From the NCBI GenBank assembly GCA_038216465.1, contig JBBQQC010000002.1, forward strand, positions 124,001-188,000: a DNA stretch of 64,000 bases, read 5' to 3'. The position numbers and the translations under genes were made by a program. Under the pieces are notes generated by a model, which worked only from the letters and a program-made list of their open reading frames with translations, made no database searches and had not been told where the DNA came from. Origin of the DNA: JACCZX01 sp038216465 (GTDB taxonomy: Bacteria > Pseudomonadota > Gammaproteobacteria > Burkholderiales > Burkholderiaceae_F). How positions within the stretch are numbered: position 1 is the first letter of the stretch; the number at the start of each line of letters is the position of its first letter. This document shows positions 9,258-17,781 of this stretch, in pieces.

Positions 9258-10385
9258 TCACAAATGCCGCGCGATCAGGATTCGCTGAATATCACTGGTT
9301 CCCTCGTAGATCTGGCAAACGCGCACGTCGCGGTAAATACGCTCGACCGGGAAATCGGCAACGTACCCGTAGCCGCCGTGAATCTGAATCGCGTCCGAGC
9401 ATACTTTCTCCGCCATTTCGGAGGCGAATAGCTTCGCCATCGCGGCTTGCTTCAGGCACGGTTCGCCCTGATCCTTCAATGCGGCCGCGTGATGAACCAT
9501 TTGCCGTGCAGCCTCGATCTGGGTGGCCATGTCGGCGAGCCGGAACTGCACGGCCTGGTGCTCGAAGATTGGCTTGCCGAAGGCCTCGCGTTCCTTGGCG
9601 TACCTCAGCGCCGCTTCGTACGCCGCGCGCGCCATACCGACCGCTTGCGACGCGATGCCGATGCGCCCACCCTCGAGTCCGGACAGCGCAATTTTGTAGC
9701 CGGCACCTTCCTCACCGATTATGTTTTCTGCAGGCACGCGGCAGTTCTCGAAAAGAATCTGTGCAGTGTCGGACGCGTGCTGACCCATTTTTTCCTCAAT
9801 GCGCGCCACAACATAGCCCGGTGTTTTCGTTTCGACGATGAACGCGCTGATGCCGCGCTTGCCGGCCGCCTTGTCGGTAACCGCCATCACGATCGCGATG
9901 TCGGCGGTTTTGCCACTGGTGATGAACTGCTTGACGCCGTTGATCACCCAGTGGTCGGCGTTGCGCGCGGCGTTGGTGCGCAGGCCCGACGCGTCGGAGC
10001 CGACGTGCGGCTCGGTCAAACAGAACGCGCCGAGTAATTTGCCTTGCGCGAGCGGTACCAGGTATTTCTGCTTCTGCGCTTCGTTCGCCCACGCCAGCAG
10101 AATCGCGCACACCGGACAATTGTTGACGCCGACAATCGTCGACGTGGCGCCGTCACCCGCTGCGATCTCTTCGAGAGCGATCGCAAGCGCGGTGCTGTCC
10201 ATGCCGGCGCCGCCGTACTGCTCGGGCACCGCGATGCCGAAAGTGCCCAGCGCGGCCAGCTCACCGAGTGCCTGCTGCGGAAACGTCGCGCTGCGATCCC
10301 AATCGGCGGCAAAGGGCGCCAGGCGGTTGGAGGCGAAATCACGCAGTGAGTCGCGCAGCAGGCGATGTTCGTCCGCGTGCAGCAT
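9258..10385 (-). CDS. Acyl-CoA dehydrogenase
   Basis: FAD flavoprotein introducing the alpha-beta double bond in acyl-CoA; 375 residues. FCLTEPHVGSDASG and WVINGVKQFITSG are the flavin-binding signatures. The C-terminal YEGTSDIQRILIARHL carries the catalytic Glu in the position used by short- and medium-chain enzymes. I start at MLHADEHRLLRD (10385), since the longer frame begins with low-complexity sequence unlike the family. The chain-length preference cannot be read. It differs in active-site layout from the second dehydrogenase at 16110. Confidence 0.88.
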   Translation of the reverse strand: MLHADEHRLLRDSLRDFASNRLAPFAADWDRSATFPQQALGELAALGTFGIAVPEQYGGAGMDSTALAIALEEIAAGDGATSTIVGVNNCPVCAILLAWANEAQKQKYLVPLAQGKLLGAFCLTEPHVGSDASGLRTNAARNADHWVINGVKQFITSGKTADIAIVMAVTDKAAGKRGISAFIVETKTPGYVVARIEEKMGQHASDTAQILFENCRVPAENIIGEEGAGYKIALSGLEGGRIGIASQAVGMARAAYEAALRYAKEREAFGKPIFEHQAVQFRLADMATQIEAARQMVHHAAALKDQGEPCLKQAAMAKLFASEMAEKVCSDAIQIHGGYGYVADFPVERIYRDVRVCQIYEGTSDIQRILIARHL

Positions 10386-10425
10386 CACCGGTGGACGCCG
10401 AGCACCGCCGCCAGACCATCTGGCC

Positions 10426-10875
10426 TCATTTGATTTTGCGCGCAGCGCCCGTGTAGGACAGCCAGCCGACACGGCGTTTCAGCAGCACGCCGACGATGCT
10501 GCCCGCGACCAGCGCGGCCAGCAGCAGCGGCCCGCCCCCGATAGCCGTCAGGACAAGCACCACATCGCGTGCGCAGCTGAACACGCGATACCCCGGACAC
10601 CATAGAAAGCTGATGTAAATGGCAAGAGCGCACCAGGTCAGAATAGCGACCGCGAGTGCGCGCGACAACGACTGCTTGATTCCGCCGATGTCGATCGACG
10701 CCTTGCGATACAGCAGCAACGCAAACAACATGGACAACAAGCCCGGTGCGAGGATGAATACCCATGTCGGGACACCCGCCTCGCCGGCAAAGTTGCGCAT
10801 TACCACTTCGACCAACCCCGCAGCCAGCCAACAGCAAAGAGCAAACACGATCGACGCAAATACGGCTACGGGCAC
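10426..10875 (-). CDS. Hypothetical membrane protein, four helices
   Basis: 149 residues with four strongly hydrophobic segments, about residues 4-24, 36-58, 72-92 and 103-128, and a basic C-terminal tail RRVGWLSYTGAARKIK. No family recognised. Its start overlaps the end of the RidA-like gene by 10 bases, and it lies 40 bases before the acyl-CoA dehydrogenase, so it belongs to the same transcription unit. Function unknown. Confidence 0.6.
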   Translation of the reverse strand: MPVAVFASIVFALCCWLAAGLVEVVMRNFAGEAGVPTWVFILAPGLLSMLFALLLYRKASIDIGGIKQSLSRALAVAILTWCALAIYISFLWCPGYRVFSCARDVVLVLTAIGGGPLLLAALVAGSIVGVLLKRRVGWLSYTGAARKIK

Positions 10876-11270
10876 ATTTCACTCGCTCGTGCGGTCACTT
10901 CGATCTCTATTTTCATTCGTGAATCGACCAGCCCGCAGATAATCGCGGTGGCCGCCGGGCGCGCGCGCGCGAAGTACTGGCCAAAAATTGGCGCCAGCTG
11001 ATCGAACAGTTTCACGTCGGTCAGGTAATAGTGCACGCGCACGACGTCGTCGAGCGTGCAGCCGGCCTGCACGAGCGCCGTCGAGATGTTGCGAAAGCAT
11101 TGATGCGTTTGCGCCGCGGCATCGTCATCGATCGTCATCGTCGCGTAGTTGAATCCGGTGGTCCCCGCGACATGCACGTGCTCGCCATCGACCACGGCGC
11201 GGCTGAAGCCGGCCAGCGCTTCGAAAGAAGACCCCGAAGAAATCAACCGCCGATTTAGAGCTGCTACCAC
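10866..11270 (-). CDS. RidA/YjgF-family protein
   Basis: A 134-residue Rid-family protein, a group that includes enamine/imine deaminases protecting PLP enzymes. VHVAGTTGFNYATMTI, CFRNISTALVQAGCTLDDVVRVHYYL and RPAATAIICGLVDSRMKIEIEVTA match one Rid subgroup. There is no ATG near the conserved N-terminus. The GTG at 11270 gives MVAALNRRLISSGSSFEAL and overlaps the SDR stop, so I use it. The Arg of archetypal RidA (xxxRxA) is replaced by MKIEIE, so deaminase activity is not assured. Confidence 0.8.
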   Translation of the reverse strand: MVAALNRRLISSGSSFEALAGFSRAVVDGEHVHVAGTTGFNYATMTIDDDAAAQTHQCFRNISTALVQAGCTLDDVVRVHYYLTDVKLFDQLAPIFGQYFARARPAATAIICGLVDSRMKIEIEVTARASEMCP

Positions 11271-11938
11271 GAAAGATGCTCGCCGCTGTAGCTGATGAAT
11301 TTGCCGTTCGACGAGTCGTTGGCCGCCGCCAGCACGCGCCGCATGCCTGCGACGCTGGTATGAACGTCGATATCGGCACTGCCACCGCCCATGTCGGTGC
11401 GCACCCAACCGGGATGGAATGCAATGCACACGACACCTTGTGACCCCAGCTCGAGGCTGGCTGCTTTTAACGCCGCGTTCAGCGCCGCCTTGCTAGAACG
11501 GTAGAGCCAGCTGGCGGTACTCGTCATCAGCGACACGGATCCCATACGGCTCGATACGACGGCGAGTTTGCCACGCGCGGCAATCAGCGTGGGCGCAAGC
11601 GCCGGAATCAACTGCATCGGGGCTCTGACGTTGGTGTGCATCACGGCGTCGAAGTCGAGACCACCCGGGGATCGGAGAGCGCTGCCGCGCGGACCGGCAA
11701 CGCCGGCATTGATAACGACGATGTCGATTTTTTCGTGCGCCATTTTCTCGCCGAATTCGATGACGCCGCCTTCGTCGAGCATGTCCAGAACCGCCGGCTT
11801 GGCGCCCAGACCGCGCAGCGTGGCACCCGCCTCCGGGGTGCGATGCGTTGCGATCACGCGATTGCCGTCGGCCGAATACTGCCGCACGAACTCGAGTCCG
11901 ATTCCGCGCGACGCACCCACGATCAGTACGGTCGACAT
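11264..11938 (-). CDS. SDR family oxidoreductase
   Basis: 224-residue short-chain dehydrogenase/reductase. The Rossmann motif is GASRGIGLE (residues 8-16), NAGVAG follows, and the catalytic Tyr/Lys are in YRSSK. It resembles the C-factor/YciK-like small SDRs that reduce carbonyl compounds. The substrate is unknown. The LysE-type gene upstream ends on the base beside its ATG, and the RidA-like gene overlaps its stop, so the three are cotranscribed. Confidence 0.86.
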   Translation of the reverse strand: MSTVLIVGASRGIGLEFVRQYSADGNRVIATHRTPEAGATLRGLGAKPAVLDMLDEGGVIEFGEKMAHEKIDIVVINAGVAGPRGSALRSPGGLDFDAVMHTNVRAPMQLIPALAPTLIAARGKLAVVSSRMGSVSLMTSTASWLYRSSKAALNAALKAASLELGSQGVVCIAFHPGWVRTDMGGGSADIDVHTSVAGMRRVLAAANDSSNGKFISYSGEHLSW

Positions 11939-12568
11939 CTAACGCTCGGCCTGAACTAAACGTAGCGCCAGCGCTGCGAACAGGGTGCCGCCGAGCGCAT
12001 TCATTACGCGCCGCACCGCGGCACTGGCGCCGAAAACACGCATCCGGTGCGCGAGTGCGACCAGCGCGAACAGAAAGAGCGTGCCGCCCGCGATGAATAC
12101 CGCACCGAGAAACAGGAACGCGAGGGTTTTATCCGGCGCGTCGGTCGCGATGAATTGCGGTAATAGCGCGAGGAAAAACAATGCGACTTTCGGATTCAGC
12201 ACGTTGGTCAGGAATCCCTGCCCGAAAACCTGCGCGAAGGAGGCCGGTGACGACGCGCCGAGTGCGGGGATTGCGTCGCGCACCGCCGCGCGCAGCATGC
12301 CCCACGCGAGCCACAGCAGGTAGGCAGCACCGAGCCACTTGATCGCGGTAAATGCGAGCGCCGACGCCGCCAGCAGCGCCGCCAATCCGAGCGCAGCCGC
12401 CGCCGTGTGAACTACACACCCGGCGAGGATCCCGAGCGCCGCGGCGATGCCGGTCCGCCATCCATGCTGCAGGGTTCGGCTCAGAGTGAACAGCATGTCG
12501 ACGCCGGGCGTCGCGTACAGCACGAAAGCCGTGACGATGAACAAGGGAAGGTCGTGCGTACCGAACAT
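11939..12568 (-). CDS. LysE/RhtB-family amino acid exporter
   Basis: About 209 residues with six hydrophobic segments. YATPGVDMLFTLSRTLQHGWRTG at the N-terminus and NVLNPKVALFFLALLPQF in the centre are the LysE family signatures. It probably exports an amino acid or derivative across the inner membrane. The start is uncertain: ATG at 12568 (MFGTHDLP) or GTG at 12580, which overlaps the aceK stop. It is one of two LysE-type genes flanking aceK; the other is at 14440. Confidence 0.87.
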   Translation of the reverse strand: MFGTHDLPLFIVTAFVLYATPGVDMLFTLSRTLQHGWRTGIAAALGILAGCVVHTAAAALGLAALLAASALAFTAIKWLGAAYLLWLAWGMLRAAVRDAIPALGASSPASFAQVFGQGFLTNVLNPKVALFFLALLPQFIATDAPDKTLAFLFLGAVFIAGGTLFLFALVALAHRMRVFGASAAVRRVMNALGGTLFAALALRLVQAER

Positions 12569-12576
12569 GCTAACGT

Positions 12577-14433
12577 TCACGACGACTTAGCCTTGGCAGG
12601 CGATTGGGACGCCGATTTTGACGCATGCGGCGCCGCGTAGCGCGAATTGAACCGAAGGTCCTGCGGGTAGGGGAAAACACTCTCGAGTTGACCGGACTGA
12701 ATCGCTTTCTTGCGCGCGTTCCAGAAGTCCGGCGTCAGCAAATCCGCGTGGTGCCTGACGAACGAGGCACGGATGCGATCGTCGCCTAACAGAAACGCGC
12801 CCCATTTTTCAGGGAACATGTCGTGCGCGCCGACTGCATACCAGACCTCGTGCGACATTTCATCTTCGTTGTTGCGCGCTTCGGGCACGTGGCGAAATTC
12901 GCACGCGGTCATGTATTCGATCTCGTCATAATCGTAGAACACGACTCGGTTCAGTCGCGTGACTCCAAAATTCTTGTACAGCATATCGCCGGGGAAAATG
13001 TTGGCCGCCGCCAGATCCTTGATCGCGTTGCCGTACTCGATCATTGCGCTATCGAGCTCTTCGTCGGTGGCGTGTGCCAAGTAGATATTAAATGGGGTCA
13101 GGCGGCGCTCGATGTAGACGTGCTTGATCAGCACCGTCGCATCGTCGACTTCGACAATGCTCGCACAATCGGCCAGCAGCTCGCGCAACAGCGGCGCCGA
13201 AAAACGCGAGCGCGGTAGCGTTACTTGCGAATACTCCCACGTGTCCGCCATGCGACCGACCCGATCGTGCAGTTTGACCAGCTGATATTTGGCCATCACC
13301 TGCGGCCGGTCGGTGTCTTTCGGATGCGGAATGACGTCCTTGATCAGCTTGAACACGTATGGGTATGACGGCAGCGTAAACACGGTCATCACCAGCCCCT
13401 TGATGCCGGCGGCAGCGACGAACTGATCATTCGAATGCTTCAGATGATGCAGAAAGTCGCGGTAGAAAAGCGTCTTGCCCTGCTTGGCAAGCCCCACACT
13501 GGTGTACAGCTCCGAGCTCGGCTTGCCCGGCAGGATCGAGCGCAGGAAATCGACGTAGGCGGCGGGCGCTTCCATGTCGACTAGAAAATACGCGTGCGTG
13601 AACGAGAACAACACGGTCATCAGATCGGCGGTGAACAGCACGGTGTCGATATAGAGAGCGCCACGTGCGTTGCGCAAAATTGGCACCGCCACCGGTGTGA
13701 CACGCGTGCCGTTGATTACACGTCCGACGACATACGCCGCTTTGTTGCGAAAGAAAATATTCGAGAGTATCTGCACCTGAAAATCGGGCTCGATATGCCA
13801 CGGCCGCTTGAATGCGGTTCCGGCGCGGTGCGCATCGATAACAGCCCGCACGACGCGTTGAATGTCGCGCTCGACGTCGTCCCACGGACACGCGAACCCG
13901 AAGTCAATGACGATTTTTCGTAGGACCTTTTTCAGTCCGCCAGTCGCCGGGTAATAGCTGCGATACGACGGCGGGTCCGAATCCATGTACTCGGTTGCGA
14001 CACCCGGCCGCACGAAGATAAAGCGGTTGTGAAAATAGTCGCGGTGCAGAATCCCCGTGCACACCGAATTGAAAAACGTCTCGGCGCACTCGGGTTGCCG
14101 GTGGTCAGCGAGCAGCGCCACGAACGCTTGCTTTACCGCCTGCCAGAGCGCGTCACGCTCGACGTCGGTCAGAGAATCGAGATCGAAATTGCGATCGATG
14201 GTGGCGATCGCCTCGCGCACGCGTCGATCATAGAAATCGATCCGCTCGCGTGCGCGCTCACGAATCGCGTGCCAGTCGCCGTTCTCGAACAGCGCCTTTG
14301 CCTGCTGCGCGACGTAACGGAAGCGCCGATAGTGATTGTCGAAGCCTTCCAGAATCGCACGCGCGATCGCCGCTGGCGATGGCATCGAACGGTCGAAGCT
14401 GATTGCCTCAACCGGGGATTCGGATGCGTCCAC
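12577..14433 (-). CDS. aceK: Isocitrate dehydrogenase kinase/phosphatase
   Basis: Bifunctional enzyme that inactivates isocitrate dehydrogenase by phosphorylation and reactivates it, directing carbon to the glyoxylate bypass during growth on acetate or fatty acids. 618 residues, slightly longer than the E. coli protein because of an acidic start and a Lys/Ser-rich tail. AAGIKGLVMTVFTLPSYPYVFK holds the nucleotide loop and the phosphate-binding Lys; NFGVTRLNRVVFYDYDEIEYM is the catalytic region. Unlike in enteric bacteria it is not beside aceA or aceB. Confidence 0.96.
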   Translation of the reverse strand: MDASESPVEAISFDRSMPSPAAIARAILEGFDNHYRRFRYVAQQAKALFENGDWHAIRERARERIDFYDRRVREAIATIDRNFDLDSLTDVERDALWQAVKQAFVALLADHRQPECAETFFNSVCTGILHRDYFHNRFIFVRPGVATEYMDSDPPSYRSYYPATGGLKKVLRKIVIDFGFACPWDDVERDIQRVVRAVIDAHRAGTAFKRPWHIEPDFQVQILSNIFFRNKAAYVVGRVINGTRVTPVAVPILRNARGALYIDTVLFTADLMTVLFSFTHAYFLVDMEAPAAYVDFLRSILPGKPSSELYTSVGLAKQGKTLFYRDFLHHLKHSNDQFVAAAGIKGLVMTVFTLPSYPYVFKLIKDVIPHPKDTDRPQVMAKYQLVKLHDRVGRMADTWEYSQVTLPRSRFSAPLLRELLADCASIVEVDDATVLIKHVYIERRLTPFNIYLAHATDEELDSAMIEYGNAIKDLAAANIFPGDMLYKNFGVTRLNRVVFYDYDEIEYMTACEFRHVPEARNNEDEMSHEVWYAVGAHDMFPEKWGAFLLGDDRIRASFVRHHADLLTPDFWNARKKAIQSGQLESVFPYPQDLRFNSRYAAPHASKSASQSPAKAKSS

Positions 14434-14439
14434 GCGCGG

Positions 14440-15084
14440 TTAGCTTGAAGTGTGCCGCGGCGTTAAGGCCAGCCAAACGGCCAGTGCACCAAATGCGCTG
14501 CCGAGAAACCAGCGCTGCACCTGCAGCCAAAGCGGACGACGCGCGAACCATGCGGCCAGCAAACCAGCTACCGTAACGAGCGACAAGTCGACCAATGCAG
14601 CAGTACTGACTTGAATGGCACCGAGCATCAGGGCTTGCCCCAGCACGGGCCCGGCAACGGGGTCGACGAACTGCGGAAACAGCGACAAATAGAACACGGC
14701 GACTTTCGGATTGACTACCGCCGCGATGAACGCCTGCCTCAGCAGAATGCCGTCGGGCACCTGTGCGAGCGGCTGCGGGGTAAACGTGAAACCAGAGCCA
14801 CGTACGGTCGTGTAGGCAAGCCAGAGCAGGTACGCAGCACCCGCCAGCCTGATTGCATCGAAGGCAAACGGCACCGCCAGCACTACCACTGTCAGGCCGA
14901 ACGCCGCGAATGTCGCGTGCAGCGACAGACCTGCAGCGACGCCGAACATGGAGAAGTAGCCAGCACGTCGTCCTTGTGCCAGTGTGCGCGAAATCAGATA
15001 GAGCCACACAGGCCCCGGCGTAGCCGCGAGCAAAAGCGAAGCGAGCGTGAAGAGGGCGATGCGGTCAGGTGCCAGACCGAGCAT
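14440..15084 (-). CDS. LysE/RhtB-family exporter
   Basis: 214 residues, six predicted membrane spans. LLLAATPGPVWLYLISRTLAQGRRAGYFSMFG and VVNPKVAVFYLSLFPQFVDP are the family signatures. It is related to but distinct from the copy downstream of aceK. It starts right at the stop of the ASCH-GNAT gene (adjacent bases) and lies 6 bases before aceK, so all are probably one transcription unit. The transported molecule is unknown. Confidence 0.87.
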   Translation of the reverse strand: MLGLAPDRIALFTLASLLLAATPGPVWLYLISRTLAQGRRAGYFSMFGVAAGLSLHATFAAFGLTVVVLAVPFAFDAIRLAGAAYLLWLAYTTVRGSGFTFTPQPLAQVPDGILLRQAFIAAVVNPKVAVFYLSLFPQFVDPVAGPVLGQALMLGAIQVSTAALVDLSLVTVAGLLAAWFARRPLWLQVQRWFLGSAFGALAVWLALTPRHTSS

Positions 15085-16098
15085 TTATCGATTCCATTGG
15101 AAGTGCTGATCCAGCACGATTGGACCCCACGCCGCGCTTGGCTGTTCGCTGATCAACCGAAAGCCGTGCTGCTCGTACAAATGGCGGGCAGCGTCGAGGC
15201 CGGCGAAAGTATGCAAGTGGACTGTGTCGAATCGCGCGCGGCTGAAGTGCATCGCTGCCGACATCAGGCGCTGCCCCAATCCGCGACCGCGCAATTTGTC
15301 GCTAACGATAAACCAGCGCAGTTGCGCCGCGCCGGTCGGCAAACTGCCCGCGTCGATCACGATCGAGCCCAGAACGTGGCCAGCGTCGACCAGCAGCCAG
15401 ACTCCGTCGTGCGCGCCGTCGTAGCGCTCCAGGAAAGCGCCAATGTCGGCCAGTCTGCCGGCCTCGAACACGACGCCGAAGTCGTGATGCCGTGCGTAGT
15501 AACTGGTCTGCAGCGCGCAGCTTTGCGCAAGGGCGCCCGGGATATAACCCGGCACGATGCGCGGACCGCATTCGAGCGGATTCAGCGCGTGCTCGAACGG
15601 ATACAGCAGCTCGAAGCGTTCCAGGCATACCTCGGCGTCTTCGTGCATCGATCGACCGAGCGTCTGGCACTCGCGGCTGAAATATCGCCAGTGACCGTCC
15701 TTCCAGTCACCGAGTGTACGATCGCCTTCACCTTCGTCCCATGCAAACGCCGCATCGACATCGCGAAATGCGCGGCGCTCGAGCCACGTCGTGCGAATGA
15801 CCGCGCGCGGCGTACCGTCGAGTTCGGTGATGACGCTGTAACCATCAGGCACCGCCGCGGTTTGCGGCAAGGCGTCGGCGGTCCATCCGAGTGCAGCGGT
15901 CGCGCGTTTGGGTCCGTGCAGAATGAGTTCAACCAGTTCGTGGGCGAGTTGCGCGCTATCGCCGAAATACCACGCCTGGAACGGCGTGCTCTCGGCAAGC
16001 TTTGCCGCGCGACAGTATCCGGCCCAGAAATCGGCGACGCTTTTCGGGTCGATCGTTTTGTCGAGTGACGGGCCGTCGTCTATCGCCGATGTTTCCAC
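15085..16098 (-). CDS. ASCH domain fused to GNAT acetyltransferase
   Basis: 337 residues in two parts. Residues about 18-168 form an ASCH domain: LAHELVELILHGPKRATAAL carries the Gly-x-Lys-x-Ala-Thr signature, and WRYFSRECQTLG its end. ASCH proteins bind RNA-like ligands, and E. coli YqfB hydrolyses N4-acetylcytidine. Residues about 175-335 form a GNAT domain: KLRGRGLGQRLM is the acetyl-CoA loop, then AARHLYEQHGFRL, closest in style to GNAT domains fused to MarR regulators. The combined function is unknown. It overlaps nothing and sits between ivd and a LysE gene. Confidence 0.8.
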   Translation of the reverse strand: METSAIDDGPSLDKTIDPKSVADFWAGYCRAAKLAESTPFQAWYFGDSAQLAHELVELILHGPKRATAALGWTADALPQTAAVPDGYSVITELDGTPRAVIRTTWLERRAFRDVDAAFAWDEGEGDRTLGDWKDGHWRYFSRECQTLGRSMHEDAEVCLERFELLYPFEHALNPLECGPRIVPGYIPGALAQSCALQTSYYARHHDFGVVFEAGRLADIGAFLERYDGAHDGVWLLVDAGHVLGSIVIDAGSLPTGAAQLRWFIVSDKLRGRGLGQRLMSAAMHFSRARFDTVHLHTFAGLDAARHLYEQHGFRLISEQPSAAWGPIVLDQHFQWNR

Positions 16099-16109
16099 AC
16101 CACGAGCGG

Positions 16110-17288
16110 TTACGTCGTTTCCGCGAACAGCTCGCGGCCGATCAGCATCCGCCGAATTTCGCTCGTACCGGCACCAATCTCGTACAGCTTTGCATCACGC
16201 CACAGACGGCCGGTTGGGTAGTCATTGACATAGCCGTTGCCGCCGAGCGCCTGGATCGCTTCGCCGGCCAGCCACGTCGCCTTTTCAGCCGCATAAAGAA
16301 TGGCACCTGCGGCATCCTTGCGCAAACTTCGAATCGATTCCGGCGTCGCACGGTCGCACGCGCGGCCCACTTCGTAGACGTACGCGCGGCACGCCGTCAT
16401 CGTCGTATACATGTCGGCGAGCTTGCCCTGCATCAATTGAAACTCGCCGATCGATTGACCGAACTGCTTGCGCTCGTGAACGTAGGGCAGAACCGCGTCC
16501 ATGCACGCGCTCATGATGCCCAGCGGCCCGCCGGCCAGAACGGCGCGCTCGAAGTCGAGGCCGGACATCAGCACCTTGGCACCACCGCCTTCCTCGCCAA
16601 GGACGTTTTCGACCGGCACCTCGACGTTGTCGAACACCAGTTCGCCGGTGTGCGAGCCGCGCATGCCGAGCTTGTCGAGCTTCTGTGCGACCGAAAATCC
16701 CTGCATGCCCTTCTCGACGATGAACGCCGTCATGCCGCGCGCGCCCATCTGCGGATCGGTCTTACCGTACACAACCAGCACATCGCAATCCGGCCCGTTG
16801 GTGATCCACATCTTGGTGCCGTTCAGGACGAAGTGACTGCCTTTGGCATCGGCGCGCAACCGCATGCTGACCACGTCCGAGCCGGCGTTCGGCTCGGACA
16901 TCGCAAGTGCGCCCACGTGCTCGCCGCTGACCAGCTTCGGCAGATACTTCTTCTTCTGCGCCGTGCTGCCGTTGCGCCGGATCTGATTGACGCACAGATT
17001 CGAATGCGCGCCGTACGACAGGCCGACCGACCCGCTCGCGCGCGAGATCTCTTCCATCGCAACGATGTGCGCGAGATAGCCGAGCTGCGCACCGCCGTAT
17101 TCTTCCTCGACTGTGATGCCCAGCACGCCGAGCTCGCCCATCTTGCGCCACAGGTCCATTGGAAATTGGTCGGTCCGGTCGATTTCGGCGGCGCGCGGAG
17201 CAATTTCCGCCTGCGCGAAGTCTTGTACGGCTTCGCGCAGCGCGCTGATGTCGTCGCCTAAGTTGAAGTCAAGGCCGGGCGACTGCAT
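16110..17288 (-). CDS. ivd: Isovaleryl-CoA dehydrogenase
   Basis: Flavoprotein of leucine breakdown, oxidising isovaleryl-CoA to 3-methylcrotonyl-CoA. 392 residues. The active-site Glu is in LDFERAVLAGGPLG, the isovaleryl/long-chain position, while the C-terminal site reads AGTSEIRR instead of EGTS, which separates it from ordinary acyl-CoA dehydrogenases. SYGAHSNLCVNQIRRNG is also typical of this enzyme. The usual partner genes for 3-methylcrotonyl-CoA carboxylase are not in the window. Confidence 0.9.
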   Translation of the reverse strand: MQSPGLDFNLGDDISALREAVQDFAQAEIAPRAAEIDRTDQFPMDLWRKMGELGVLGITVEEEYGGAQLGYLAHIVAMEEISRASGSVGLSYGAHSNLCVNQIRRNGSTAQKKKYLPKLVSGEHVGALAMSEPNAGSDVVSMRLRADAKGSHFVLNGTKMWITNGPDCDVLVVYGKTDPQMGARGMTAFIVEKGMQGFSVAQKLDKLGMRGSHTGELVFDNVEVPVENVLGEEGGGAKVLMSGLDFERAVLAGGPLGIMSACMDAVLPYVHERKQFGQSIGEFQLMQGKLADMYTTMTACRAYVYEVGRACDRATPESIRSLRKDAAGAILYAAEKATWLAGEAIQALGGNGYVNDYPTGRLWRDAKLYEIGAGTSEIRRMLIGRELFAETT

Positions 17289-17297
17289 TGGCGATGC

Positions 17298-17726
17298 TCA
17301 GGGCGCCGCGCGGCCGTCGGCCAACCGAATGGCGCCGCGCACTACGCGGTAGATGACCCATAGCCACACGATGCCGATCCCGATGCCGCCGAAGATGCCG
17401 GCGCCAATCAGTTCCCACGGAATATTTAAATACTGCTGCGTTCTAACTGCGCGTTCGATTTCGAGGCCGTTCGGAATCATCACTGCGAGCATCGCGCCGA
17501 TGATGACGGTCCAGACGACCAGCCACCACCAGAAGGTATTGATCAACCAGCGGTAGTGCGAAGACAACAGCGCGGGGACGTCGTGTCGCTTCACGTACGC
17601 GATCACCACTCCGATCAGCGTCGGCCAGAGTAGAAACAGGCCAAGTCCGTACAGACCGTAGGTAAGACCCACCAGGGTGAATGCCTGCGATGATGGAATC
17701 GCTTCGCTTGCGTTCGTTGTATTCAT
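17298..17726 (-). CDS. Small membrane protein, DUF4870-like
   Basis: 142 residues with three hydrophobic segments (about 18-45, 62-85 and 100-130). LIGVVIAYVKRHDVPALLSSHYRWLINTFWWWLV resembles a widespread family of small beta-proteobacterial inner-membrane proteins. No catalytic motif. It is the first gene of the leftward run toward ivd, 9 bases upstream of that gene, and is divergent from recQ with 55 bases between the starts. Function unknown. Confidence 0.7.
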   Translation of the reverse strand: MNTTNASEAIPSSQAFTLVGLTYGLYGLGLFLLWPTLIGVVIAYVKRHDVPALLSSHYRWLINTFWWWLVVWTVIIGAMLAVMIPNGLEIERAVRTQQYLNIPWELIGAGIFGGIGIGIVWLWVIYRVVRGAIRLADGRAAP

Positions 17727-17781
17727 CGGGCGGCTGCAATCGGAAAACGGCGATGTTAGCGCCCCGCGCTACGCTTGACCG

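Noticed and set aside
14611..17261. Two long plus-strand frames opposite the LysE, ASCH-GNAT and ivd genes
   Set aside because: Complement shadows of well-supported genes; no domain features.
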